A DNA stretch of 64,000 nucleotides, from positions 168,802 through 232,801 of IMG/VR virus record IMGVR_UViG_3300047476_002078. The stretch is one strand, 5' to 3'. The DNA is from a virus. Position 1 is the first letter of the stretch; each line of letters starts with the position of its first letter. A program made the position numbers and the translations under genes. Of the stretch, positions 14,868-23,467 are shown piece after piece. The notes beneath the pieces are model-generated. The model saw only the letters and a list, made by a program, of their open reading frames with translations, was not told the origin of the DNA and ran no database searches.

Positions 14868-15533
14868 ATGATAGGATTCTTCAAAAAACACGCTGAAAAT
14901 ATAAATGACTCTGAATTTATAGATTACATCAATACTCAAAGAAATTTACAAATAGATGATATTATTCCTTATGAAGTAGGTTACTACAGATGGAACCCTG
15001 CCGATAAAAAGAACTATAAAATCCAACCGTTTTTTGACAAGTCTGTATTTTTACCTATTTTTGATGATTTACTTACTCCTGTAGGTTTTGAATTAAGAAG
15101 CATTAAAGAAAAGAACCATTTCAAATATTTTGTTCCAAATGCAAGGTATCATTTTTACGGTTTAAATAAACGATCTCTGCAATCAATTTGGGAAACAGAA
15201 ACAGTTTTTTTAACTGAAGGAACTTTTGATGCTATGACATTAGGTATTTGGAAACCTAATGTTTTAAGTCTCATGACAAACAAAGTTTCACAAAGCCAAA
15301 AATTATTTTTGAAAAGATATGTTACGGATATTTTCCTTTGTCTTGATTGGGACAAGGGAGGAATACGGGAAGAAAAGTTTATTATTGAAGATTTACAAAA
15401 TTACGGTTTTAATGTTAAAAAATTTCCTTACATTAGAGGAATAGATAACGCTAAAGATGCAAATCAATTTTTAAAACAGAGTGGAAGAGAAAAATTTTTA
15501 AGACAGATAAATGTAAGATTTAAAGAAATGTGA
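14868..15533 (+). CDS. TOPRIM-domain DNA primase, truncated DnaG-like
   Basis: 221 residues from ATG 14868; a TTG at 14841 would add nine. Neither has a ribosome site. The TOPRIM motifs are present: TVFLTEGTFDAMTLG (catalytic Glu) and FLCLDWDKGG (Asp-x-Asp). The DnaG zinc finger and helicase-binding C-terminal domain are missing, so this is only the polymerase core, or a primase relying on partner proteins. It lies at the head of the replication cluster before the RdgC-like protein and sliding clamp. A topoisomerase-like or nuclease TOPRIM is the alternative. Confidence 0.75.
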   Translation: MIGFFKKHAENINDSEFIDYINTQRNLQIDDIIPYEVGYYRWNPADKKNYKIQPFFDKSVFLPIFDDLLTPVGFELRSIKEKNHFKYFVPNARYHFYGLNKRSLQSIWETETVFLTEGTFDAMTLGIWKPNVLSLMTNKVSQSQKLFLKRYVTDIFLCLDWDKGGIREEKFIIEDLQNYGFNVKKFPYIRGIDNAKDANQFLKQSGREKFLRQINVRFKEM

Positions 15534-15539
15534 GGTTAT

Positions 15540-16571
15540 ATGGGTTTATTAAAAAAAGCAGCTACTTTTTCCGTAATTCAGGTTCAGGGAAATATTCCTG
15601 ATCTTAATACGTTAAAGTCTTCAATCGAAGGTTCAACTACTCCAAATATTGAAGGGAGTACCGCTCCCGAATGTTTTAGTTTTTGTAAAATTAATGATGT
15701 GTTTGATAAAGAAGTTATTCAAGGAGATCAAACTATTGCGTTTGGGTTGAGACACGATAAAAAGGTCGTATCTAAATCCTTATTCAAAAAGAAATATTCT
15801 GAAGGTTTGAAAAAATTAAAAGTTGAAGCAAAGCAAGCAAAAAGAAAAGTTGAAAAAGATGAAAAGGTGATTCTCAAAGACAACATTTTAGCAAATCTTT
15901 ATGCTGGGGCAAAACCTTTAGAAAAACTAATAGAAATTTTATGGGACACTGAAACTAAAACTATCTACGTAGGTACTGCTAACAAAGCTTTAATTGATGC
16001 CTTTGTTTCTCAATGCACTAAACTATTTCCAGAGATGGAACTTATTAGATGGCAACCTTTAAGCCCAGAAACTCAAAACTCAGATGTAAAAGGCAGTAAA
16101 GATAATTTTCAAAATGCTTTCTTTACTTGGGTTTACTATGAAACAAAAATCAATAAAGATAAATTTTGGATTCCTTTAAACATTACATTTGTGAATGATT
16201 CAGCACAAGTTTCAATTAAAGGTGATACCGATATATCACTAGAATCTTATCTTTCAATTTACCACGGAAGATTGGTTGATAGCTTAGATATTGGTTATAG
16301 TGATGATGACCAGCAATATGAAATGACTCTGACTAGAGGAACATGGGCATTTAAAAAGTTTTTAACAAAACCTGAAATAGTCCACGAGAATTTAGATTCC
16401 GCTGCATTTGAAAGATCAAAATTATTTAAAGAAGTTACCGACAAATTCACAAAATTAGTTAAAGAGTTTGAAGAAATTAGAAATAATGATGATAAGAATA
16501 GAAAATTTTGGAAATCTTTATCTGATATGGCATCGCAAAAAATAAAAGAAAGCTTAGGAGAATCTTTATGA
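15540..16571 (+). CDS. RdgC-like protein (tentative)
   Basis: 343 residues. The sequence order (a Lys/Glu-rich helix around residues 75-105, then LLxRA-like AKPLEKLIEILWDTETKTIY, VGTANKALIDAFVSQCTKLF, and late strand-turn repeats) resembles the recombination-associated RdgC family, a DNA-binding ring that modulates RecA. This is by-eye similarity only and may be wrong. It sits between primase and sliding clamp with ATGA coupling to the clamp, so a DNA replication or recombination role is likely either way. A GAGG ribosome site is present. Confidence 0.7.
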   Translation: MGLLKKAATFSVIQVQGNIPDLNTLKSSIEGSTTPNIEGSTAPECFSFCKINDVFDKEVIQGDQTIAFGLRHDKKVVSKSLFKKKYSEGLKKLKVEAKQAKRKVEKDEKVILKDNILANLYAGAKPLEKLIEILWDTETKTIYVGTANKALIDAFVSQCTKLFPEMELIRWQPLSPETQNSDVKGSKDNFQNAFFTWVYYETKINKDKFWIPLNITFVNDSAQVSIKGDTDISLESYLSIYHGRLVDSLDIGYSDDDQQYEMTLTRGTWAFKKFLTKPEIVHENLDSAAFERSKLFKEVTDKFTKLVKEFEEIRNNDDKNRKFWKSLSDMASQKIKESLGESL

Positions 16572-17665
16572 TTATTTCTGTAGGTCAAAAACAATTAAAA
16601 AATGGATTAAAAGCAGTAAGAAAAGTTCTAGGTATGAATAAAGAATCAAAGTCTTTGTTCAGTAACGCTATCAAACTAGAAGCTAAAGAAGACAGTTTGA
16701 GCCTTCTTGGCACAAATGGAGAAACCATTTATTTTTGGAAAACTAAAGATACTGTTGTTGTAAATGCCGATGGGGTGGTTGGAATTGTAGCAGATAAATT
16801 TATTACGGCAGTCGAGGCTCTTTCAGGTGAAGCTCCGATTGAATTAAATTATAATGCAGGCATCGTTTATATGAAATGCGGAAACAGGGAAGCAGAGCTT
16901 AAAACTGTTGAAGCTGATGAATTTCCAGAGTTTACTCCTGTGGAAAATTTAGTAAAATTTCCTTTTGATACAACAAAAATGTTTTCAAAAATTTCACATA
17001 CTGTTGGTCGAGATATTAGTAAACCTAGACTTTTAGGATTACTTTCAGAATTCATTTCTGAAGGAGATCAAAAAAAGGTAGTTTTTTCGGCAGTAAATCC
17101 AAACAAAGCAAGCAGACTGATTGAAAAATTTGAAAGTTCTGATTCTCTCAGCATGAAAATAATTTTACCTGTTTTCATCGTCGATGAATCACTAGAATTC
17201 CCATTAAAAGGTTTAGCTACAACCAAGTCGAGATTGATTGCTGATTTTGGCGATTTAAAAATTATGACTCCTATGCCAGAAGATAGATTCGTTAATCCTG
17301 AAAACGCTTTTGCTACTCCAAAAGATAGTAAAATTGTAGGATTTAACAGGAAGCAATTAATTGATGCTTTGAAATACACTCGTGCAATGGCGGATAAGCA
17401 TGATTTGAAATCTAAATTTATTGTGAATGGTGATGTAACAGAGATTACTTCTTATACTGAAAATTCAAAATCAAAAGATTCTTTAAAAAGCAGAAGTAAT
17501 GAAAAAATGACTTTTTCTTTAAATTGTGAGTATCTTATTGAGTTACTTTCATGCTTAAATAAAGAAGACGTAGAATTTCATGTTGTAGGTAAGGGAACTT
17601 CGGGTCAAATTACTTATAGGACTGACAATTACCAATACGTTACTTCAATGTATAGCCAAGGATAG
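16568..17665 (+). CDS. dnaN: DNA polymerase sliding clamp, beta type
   Basis: 365 residues, standard length for the bacterial beta clamp. Visible features: the N-terminal basic helix KQLKNGLKAVRKVLG, repeated clamp-fold strands (IELNYNAGIVYMKCGNREAELKTVEADEFPEF is the typical EFP motif region), and a C-terminal ending in ITYRTDNYQYVTSMYSQG. It encircles DNA and tethers the polymerase. AGGAG precedes the ATG, which overlaps the upstream stop as ATGA. It is followed directly by the clamp loader. Use of a bacterial-type clamp with a family A polymerase is uncommon. Confidence 0.9.
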   Translation: MIISVGQKQLKNGLKAVRKVLGMNKESKSLFSNAIKLEAKEDSLSLLGTNGETIYFWKTKDTVVVNADGVVGIVADKFITAVEALSGEAPIELNYNAGIVYMKCGNREAELKTVEADEFPEFTPVENLVKFPFDTTKMFSKISHTVGRDISKPRLLGLLSEFISEGDQKKVVFSAVNPNKASRLIEKFESSDSLSMKIILPVFIVDESLEFPLKGLATTKSRLIADFGDLKIMTPMPEDRFVNPENAFATPKDSKIVGFNRKQLIDALKYTRAMADKHDLKSKFIVNGDVTEITSYTENSKSKDSLKSRSNEKMTFSLNCEYLIELLSCLNKEDVEFHVVGKGTSGQITYRTDNYQYVTSMYSQG

Positions 17666-17673
17666 AGGTTAGC

Positions 17674-19092
17674 TTGTTATCTAAGAAATATAGACCTTCT
17701 ACATTTGCAGATTTAATCGGACAAGAGGATAATGTAATCATTCTAAAAGAGTACATCAAGAATGGTTTAATTACTCCTCTTCTCTTTACAGGTCCTTTCG
17801 GTAGTGGAAAAACTTCAGCTTCTCGTGTAACAGCTAAAGCTATACTATGCCACAATTTAACTGAAGAACTAGAGCCTTGTTGCAAATGTCAAAGCTGTAT
17901 TGATTTCTCAGAAGATAGAAATATTAATTATACAGAGATAGACGCAGCTTCAAACGGCGATGTTGAATCAATAAGAAATCTTAGAGAGCAAGTAGGGTAC
18001 TCTTCAGTAGGTTCAAAGTTTAAAATTACAAATATTGATGAAGCACATAACATAACTAAAGCAGGTTATAACGCCTTATTAAAACAATTAGAAGAAGGTT
18101 ACGAGCATCATATTTTTATGTTTTGTACAAATGAGCCTGAGAAAATGTTATCCACGGTTCGATCTCGCTGTTGGAGAATTCATAGTCAAGCAGTCTCCTC
18201 TGAAAATTTATTTGAATACGTAAAAAACATTGCAGCGAAAGAAAAAATAAATGCTGAAGAAGAGGCGTTGAAACTAATCTGTGATGTTACCGCTCCGCAT
18301 ATAAGAGATACTCTAAACGCAATAGATTTTCTAAACTATAAAGGTAGTGTTAATAAATCTGACGTTGAAGTTTATTTCCAAATATCTGACAAAAATAAAT
18401 TTTTAGAAATGTTGATATATTTAAAAACAGATTTGCCTAAAGCTATATACGCTTTGGATGAATTATCGAGTAGATATGATATTGATACTATTTTTTCAAA
18501 ATTGGTTGAACAGTGTTTAATCCTAGAATCAAAAATAAAAGGGGTTAATTTAAAACATGACTATGTTGATTCTGAATTATTGGAACAAGCCCTTTCTCTT
18601 AAAATTGATTTTTTAGGAGTATCTTCATATCTGTTAAAAGTAGATAGACATGTTGATATGATCTACCTAAAGCACTTACTTCTTGAACTTAATAGAATTT
18701 TAAATGACGAAACCACGGCACAGTATGGAACCCCTGTTCATATTATTCGTGATATTCAAGTAATAAATTCGACACAAATAGGCGATATACCTAAAAATAT
18801 TGAAAAACCTATTGAAACGACAACTATAATATCTCCTGAAGAGGCATCGTTTAGCGGTTTTGATATAAGCAACATAATGAAGTTGTCTGACGCAAAACCT
18901 AAAAAATTGAACGATACCCAAAAACTGAAAAGTGTAAATGTTAAAACCGCATTTGGAAGTACAAAAGGGGCTGTCGAAAACGAACAATATCTTACAAACA
19001 AGATCGGAAATAAACCTGTTCCTGTTTCAGATGTTAAAGCGTATTTAGACAAAGTGTTGGCGAAAAATGATAGCAAGAAAAAACAAATTTAA
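17674..19092 (+). CDS. dnaX: clamp loader subunit, DnaX type
   Basis: 472 residues from TTG 17674, five bases after AGAGG. AAA+ ATPase with KYRPSTFADLIGQE at the start, Walker A GPFGSGKTS, a zinc module (CCKCQSC), the DEAH-like NIDEAHN Walker B, and the SRC arginine-finger motif (STVRSRCWR). It loads the sliding clamp on DNA. The C-terminal ~130 residues diverge from tau and are Lys/Ser-rich. No separate delta or delta-prime gene was seen, so it may act as a homo-oligomer or borrow host subunits. The end overlaps the NusG-like gene by 26 bases. Confidence 0.92.
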   Translation: MLSKKYRPSTFADLIGQEDNVIILKEYIKNGLITPLLFTGPFGSGKTSASRVTAKAILCHNLTEELEPCCKCQSCIDFSEDRNINYTEIDAASNGDVESIRNLREQVGYSSVGSKFKITNIDEAHNITKAGYNALLKQLEEGYEHHIFMFCTNEPEKMLSTVRSRCWRIHSQAVSSENLFEYVKNIAAKEKINAEEEALKLICDVTAPHIRDTLNAIDFLNYKGSVNKSDVEVYFQISDKNKFLEMLIYLKTDLPKAIYALDELSSRYDIDTIFSKLVEQCLILESKIKGVNLKHDYVDSELLEQALSLKIDFLGVSSYLLKVDRHVDMIYLKHLLLELNRILNDETTAQYGTPVHIIRDIQVINSTQIGDIPKNIEKPIETTTIISPEEASFSGFDISNIMKLSDAKPKKLNDTQKLKSVNVKTAFGSTKGAVENEQYLTNKIGNKPVPVSDVKAYLDKVLAKNDSKKKQI

Positions 19093-19738
19093 ACCTACCG
19101 TAAAAAAGAAAGCATCTTCCGTAAAATCTAAGTCTAAATCCCCTCCTAAGAAACAAGTTAAAAAACAAATTAAAATTTTTGAAAAAACATCTAACTGGGT
19201 AGCACTAGAGCTAACCCAGCGAGGAGAAACGGAAAAAGACGTTCAAATACTTGTTGATCTCATCAAAAGAAGTCTGGGCGACCCAAATTTAGAAATATTC
19301 GTTCCCATTTACTATGAAAATGAAGAATTTTTTGAAAAAAATGTTTCTCTTTTTAGCGGTTACTTCTTTATACGTCATGCAAAAGGATTGCCTTACCACA
19401 AGTTAAAAGAAACTAAGTATTTTGAAGGGGTGGTTTGTAATCCTATGACAAATGAACCTGAAATAATCCCAAATTCTCAAATAGACTCACTTAAAGAAAA
19501 GTTTGAAAATTTAATTGAACAAGCATCACAAATAAAAGTTGGTCAAACTGTTAGGCTTTTGGATGGTCTTTATAAGAATTTAACAGGCAAAGTTACAAGA
19601 GTAATTAAAAAAGAAAAAATGTGCATCATTAAAATTACAAGTTTAAAAAGCCGGAATATCACAATATCTGCTCCTTTTATGAGTGTTCTTGTGGAAGAGG
19701 ATATGGAAGACAATTCAGATGTTCCGACATTTTTTTAA
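19067..19738 (+). CDS. NusG/Spt5-like transcription factor
   Basis: 223 residues. A very basic N-terminal tail of about 35 residues (KKKASSVKSKSKSPPKK) precedes an NGN-like domain (NWVALELTQRGE, then IFVPIYY, LFSGYFFIRHA) and a KOW motif (IKVGQTVRLLDGLYKNLTGKVTRVIKK). NusG-family proteins bind RNA polymerase and control pausing and termination. The basic tail is unusual and may bind nucleic acid. Encoded with a tandem-HTH protein, it could redirect host polymerase or act as an antiterminator; this is inferred from family and context. Confidence 0.85.
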   Translation: MIARKNKFKPTVKKKASSVKSKSKSPPKKQVKKQIKIFEKTSNWVALELTQRGETEKDVQILVDLIKRSLGDPNLEIFVPIYYENEEFFEKNVSLFSGYFFIRHAKGLPYHKLKETKYFEGVVCNPMTNEPEIIPNSQIDSLKEKFENLIEQASQIKVGQTVRLLDGLYKNLTGKVTRVIKKEKMCIIKITSLKSRNITISAPFMSVLVEEDMEDNSDVPTFF

Positions 19739-19747
19739 GGGGTATTG

Positions 19748-20377
19748 ATGGGTTCAATATTTGTTCAAGCTATTGATTCTAATGAATTAGAAGCACGATT
19801 TAGCAATGATGACAGGTTAATGTACTTTGGTCAAAGTAAGTATTCTCTTGATGATGTAAAACCTTACTTGGCAATGCTACCGAAAAAAGAAGCTGATTTG
19901 ATTTTGATGTATTACATACTTAAAAAAGATCAAAAAGAGATAGCAAAAATTTTAAATTTATCCCAAGGCGGAGTATCTCACCGAATCGCTCGTGCCCGTG
20001 AAAGACTTAAATTTCTTATTTCTATTCCTAAATTTTCTCGATCTGAACTATTTGAAGACCTAAAAAACATAATTGAAGAAGAAGTTGATTTAATTATCAT
20101 GTGGGAGCTTTATAAAACTACATGTCAAAGCCAAGTTGCGGAAGTTGTCGGAATGACCCAATCAAGAGTCAGACACCGCTTTATGAAGTCTTTAAAGATA
20201 CTTGAAGATAAATCAGAAACATGTGAAAAATTAAAAATATACTTTGAAGCTTTTCACCAAATATCAAAAAATTTCAATATTCTGCATGAAATTAGTCTTC
20301 CTAAGTGGGCACATAAGAATAAGGACTACAAAGATATTCGTTTGAAGAATGTAAAGAAGGCTAAAAAATCGAAGTAA
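19748..20377 (+). CDS. tandem sigma-region-4-like HTH protein
   Basis: 209 residues from ATG 19748, after AAGGGG. Two sigma70-region-4-like helix-turn-helix units are visible: LPKKEADLILMYYILKKDQK with EIAKILNLSQGGVSHRIARA (about residues 40-85) and a second one with QSQVAEVVGMTQSRVRHRFM (about residues 125-160). There is no region 2, so it is not a complete sigma factor. It could bind a -35-like DNA site or the beta flap. The C-terminus is basic. It is co-transcribed with the NusG-like gene. Confidence 0.75.
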   Translation: MGSIFVQAIDSNELEARFSNDDRLMYFGQSKYSLDDVKPYLAMLPKKEADLILMYYILKKDQKEIAKILNLSQGGVSHRIARARERLKFLISIPKFSRSELFEDLKNIIEEEVDLIIMWELYKTTCQSQVAEVVGMTQSRVRHRFMKSLKILEDKSETCEKLKIYFEAFHQISKNFNILHEISLPKWAHKNKDYKDIRLKNVKKAKKSK

Positions 20378-20402
20378 TTGTCTAATAATTAATATTTTTA
20401 TT

Positions 20403-21275
20403 ATGAAAATAAGCCTTAAAAAAAGGTCTGACACTGACCCATCTTCTCCAAATAGAGCGTTTGATTGGCAAACAGGCAAGACCTATACGCAATTTCAAAG
20501 ATTCCGTATGCCCGGTGAAGATAGAAACACTCATAGCGTTCTACCGGGCGACTCACTGGCAAACCCTTTTCTTAAAATACATCCAAAGTATTTGAGAAAA
20601 ATGTATCAAATAGAAACTGACATCAAAGTAAAGAAGTTAATTTGGAAGGCTTTGAAGCAATGGGCACGTTTGTATAGTGATTCACTAATAAATCCTTATA
20701 AATACGATAAATATTTCAATGATATAAAAAATGATTATAAATATTTAGATAACGTGGCGGAAAAAATATCTTCAAAATTCGCTGAATTTTATCCTTCACG
20801 GAATTTATTTTATTATCAGTCAGGAGAAACTAACCAATATCCTAACATAGATGATGGTTATTTAGAGCCTACTGTTGGAGATTCAGATGAATTACATAAC
20901 CGTAAATTATTTGTATATCCAAATAAATATGAGCAAAATAGACCTGAGAATCCTTCGTGGGGTGAGGGAGATTTTCAAACCCCTTATGATGGAGAAATTA
21001 ACAAAGACTTGGACATTAATAGGGGAGCGAAAATGAGTTTTTTTGATACATTCGTGTGGGGCGAGGTAGAAAATCTCGATAACCTATTCAATAAAAATAA
21101 AAAAGCTTCAATGAAGAAAGTATCTAAAATAGTTAAAGTTGCTGATTTAGAAAATTTCACAAAAATAGGTGAAAACCTTTTGGTTCATAAAAGCGATAAA
21201 GACCTTTGGGCTATGGAAACAGATGATAATGGAAACATAGTTATTAGCAGACTTTTTGAAGGCGATATAATTTAA
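20403..21275 (+). CDS. hypothetical protein (290 aa)
   Basis: 290 residues; the ATG has no ribosome site and follows an A/T-only stretch. The N-terminus is rich in Arg, Asp, Pro and Gly (FRMPGEDRNTHSVLPGDS), then comes a helical and Tyr/Asn-rich middle, and a compact end (KDLWAMETDDNGNIVISRLF). No family was recognised. It sits between transcription and packaging genes and might be virion-associated, but nothing in the sequence proves it. Confidence 0.65.
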   Translation: MKISLKKRSDTDPSSPNRAFDWQTGKTYTQFQRFRMPGEDRNTHSVLPGDSLANPFLKIHPKYLRKMYQIETDIKVKKLIWKALKQWARLYSDSLINPYKYDKYFNDIKNDYKYLDNVAEKISSKFAEFYPSRNLFYYQSGETNQYPNIDDGYLEPTVGDSDELHNRKLFVYPNKYEQNRPENPSWGEGDFQTPYDGEINKDLDINRGAKMSFFDTFVWGEVENLDNLFNKNKKASMKKVSKIVKVADLENFTKIGENLLVHKSDKDLWAMETDDNGNIVISRLFEGDII

Positions 21276-21287
21276 GGATAAAAGTAT

Positions 21288-22754
21288 ATGTCAAAAAACA
21301 CAATCGACAATTTTTTTAACGACGCTGTAGCAGACCATGAATGGTTGGATGCTAATGATAAGGTGAACGCACCTTTTAGCGATTACCCAAGCTACAATAA
21401 ACTTCCTGAATTAGCTTTTCAAGAAATGCCTCAACCTTTACATAAAGATTTTTTGAAAACCAAAGAAGCTAACATTGAAAAGGTTTCCAACGAAGTTAAA
21501 AAACAACTTATGTTAGGAAAATCTTTAAAACATGTTAAAGAGTCTGTGATTGATAACTTACCTGTGTCTATTAAGGTTTCTGCTTATCATGAACTAACTA
21601 AAATCGCAGAAGAGTTTCCTTTATTAGGAACGGTGTATATTGAACCTTCAGCATTTGGAGATAATGCAAAAAGTTGTGTTAATGGGTCTAATATACTCAA
21701 TCAAAAAAATTCTAGTAAACTTGCTATCTATGCCAAAAAGATGGCTTCTTGCGGTGGATGCTCTTATAACCAAGGTGGGGTTTGCAGACTTTACAAAAAA
21801 GCCTTAGTAGAAGAAATTCCTTATACTGAAAAAACATTTAACCATTATAAAAATCATCTCGTAGTCGCAAATAAAGTCGCTTCATCAAAGCAAATAACTT
21901 CTAAAGAAGAGTTAAAAAACGCTTTAATGTCTATCAACAGTGTTAAAAAAGAAGCTTCATCTGTTGTTTACCACAATGAATCTAAGCGTACAGCTACTAC
22001 AAAATCAGCAACATATAATTTTGAAAATAAAGAAAAGATAGATATTTCAAAAGATTTATCTTTGAAACTCGCTTCGGGAATTGAAGCAAGTATTTTTAAA
22101 AATTATGTAACGACTAAATATTCTTCTGAGTATAAAAAATATCCTGAAGTTTTTTCTAAATATGCAGGATTTGTAGGAAGTTTAGGTCGAGTTTTTATTG
22201 AATTATCCGCTTTTAATTCTTTAGCAGAAGCTAAAAATTTTATTGTCAGAAATGCAAGTAAAGTTCCTTTTGTTTTATCTGATAACAAAAGAAAATATAC
22301 TGATCTTGATGAAAAATTCTTGGGTAAAAAAATCATATCTTCTTTAAAAGAAATCCCTATGAAATATTGGGAAAACAATTTAAAAGGTTTCTCTTTCAAT
22401 CCGTCTGATTTGAAGTCTAACCCTCTAGCTGTCACGAAAAAAGCTTTTCTCAAAACAGAGAAAGTCAAAACTGCTTCCCATGTAGAAACTTTTGATATGG
22501 AAAGAGAAATTGATATTAATGGTTTTGACCCATCGTATAATAATTCTGATAAAAAGATTCAACCTAAGATTAAAAAGGAAAGAGAAGTAAAAAGCTCCAA
22601 GCCCGTGCCTGCCGAAGGTTTTAAGAAATCAGCTACATCTTTAGTCGAAACTGTTAAAACAGAAGACGCAAAGGTTAAGGTTAGATTAGATAAATCATTA
22701 GAAGTTGAAATGGAATCAACTGATTTCGATCAGAGCATATCAAAATACTTATAA
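21288..22754 (+). CDS. hypothetical protein with Cys cluster
   Basis: 488 residues, with an AAGGA ribosome site. A cysteine cluster around residues 130-170 (KSCVNGS, then CGGCSYNQGGVCRLYKK) could bind zinc or an iron-sulfur cluster. The flanks are long Lys/Ser/Glu-rich helical stretches with low complexity, like internal or scaffold-type virion proteins. No family was recognised. A hairpin follows the stop. Confidence 0.7.
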   Translation: MSKNTIDNFFNDAVADHEWLDANDKVNAPFSDYPSYNKLPELAFQEMPQPLHKDFLKTKEANIEKVSNEVKKQLMLGKSLKHVKESVIDNLPVSIKVSAYHELTKIAEEFPLLGTVYIEPSAFGDNAKSCVNGSNILNQKNSSKLAIYAKKMASCGGCSYNQGGVCRLYKKALVEEIPYTEKTFNHYKNHLVVANKVASSKQITSKEELKNALMSINSVKKEASSVVYHNESKRTATTKSATYNFENKEKIDISKDLSLKLASGIEASIFKNYVTTKYSSEYKKYPEVFSKYAGFVGSLGRVFIELSAFNSLAEAKNFIVRNASKVPFVLSDNKRKYTDLDEKFLGKKIISSLKEIPMKYWENNLKGFSFNPSDLKSNPLAVTKKAFLKTEKVKTASHVETFDMEREIDINGFDPSYNNSDKKIQPKIKKEREVKSSKPVPAEGFKKSATSLVETVKTEDAKVKVRLDKSLEVEMESTDFDQSISKYL

Positions 22755-22766
22755 ATCTGACTCTCG

Positions 22767-22798
22767 AAGCTACAATAGACTATGTACTATTGTAGCTT
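22767..22798. terminator. hairpin between the Cys-cluster gene and the terminase genes
   Basis: Perfect 12-bp stem AAGCTACAATAG / CTATTGTAGCTT with an 8-base loop, in the 59-base gap before 22814. There is only a short T stretch after it (TTTGGTTT), so it may be a weak terminator or an RNA processing or stability element rather than a strong intrinsic terminator. Confidence 0.5.
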
Positions 22799-22813
22799 TG
22801 GTTTAGGAGTCTT

Positions 22814-23467
22814 ATGTCAAACGATAAAAAATATAAAGAAATAGATTTAGATAATATCGAAAATGATGATGATTTAAAAAGAAAGGCTGAAGCTCTGATC
22901 GAGCAAGAAGTCTCTAAAAACTCCTCTTATACTTCAAGCTACAGTCAACCTATTATACCTACAACAATACACGGCTCAGTACCTTCCCCTTCACAAAAAA
23001 TTGATGCTGATAAATACAAAAGCGAAAAAACTAACTTTATCGTGGAGGATAATCTTTTAAAGATGATACGTGAAGGTTCCAACAGCTTTGCTTTGCTAGA
23101 TAAAGTGATTGAAGAGATAGCCGAAGAATCAGCCAGTTTAAAATTTGATCGTAATTTCAGTGAAAGCCTTTTCGCTTTAGCTGGAGAGAACACTAAAGTT
23201 TCAAAAGCTAGAGCACAAATTCTGAAAACAATTGGTGATCTTCTTGTTACTAAGAGGGAGCTTGCAAAAAACGATGTTATTAATTTGAAGGGCAAGAGGA
23301 TGCAAGCAGTCTTCAAATATTTTATGACAGTCATCAAAACATCCATAGATCAAACTGAATCAATACTTCCAGAGCAAAAAGAACTTTTTTGGTCTAACCT
23401 GCAAAAGAATTTAGTTGATTTTGAAGAAAACGCTGAAAAAGTTATGTCAAAAGTAGAGGAAGAATGA
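22814..23467 (+). CDS. putative terminase small subunit or packaging accessory
   Basis: 217 residues, AGGAG ribosome site, and ATGA overlap with terminase large subunit. The N-terminal 80 residues are acidic and disordered (DLDNIENDDDLKRK, then Ser/Pro/Tyr). The rest is helical (about residues 85-215) with basic patches (KVSKARAQILKTIGDLLVTK). Position and helical layout suit a small terminase, but no HTH motif is convincing, so the call is from context. Confidence 0.6.
   Translation: MSNDKKYKEIDLDNIENDDDLKRKAEALIEQEVSKNSSYTSSYSQPIIPTTIHGSVPSPSQKIDADKYKSEKTNFIVEDNLLKMIREGSNSFALLDKVIEEIAEESASLKFDRNFSESLFALAGENTKVSKARAQILKTIGDLLVTKRELAKNDVINLKGKRMQAVFKYFMTVIKTSIDQTESILPEQKELFWSNLQKNLVDFEENAEKVMSKVEEE

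Noticed and set aside
19078-19084. AAAAAAC slippery-like heptamer at the end of the clamp loader gene
   Set aside because: It is in the wrong phase for -1 slippage (codons are AAA AAA CAA), and the gene ends two codons later.
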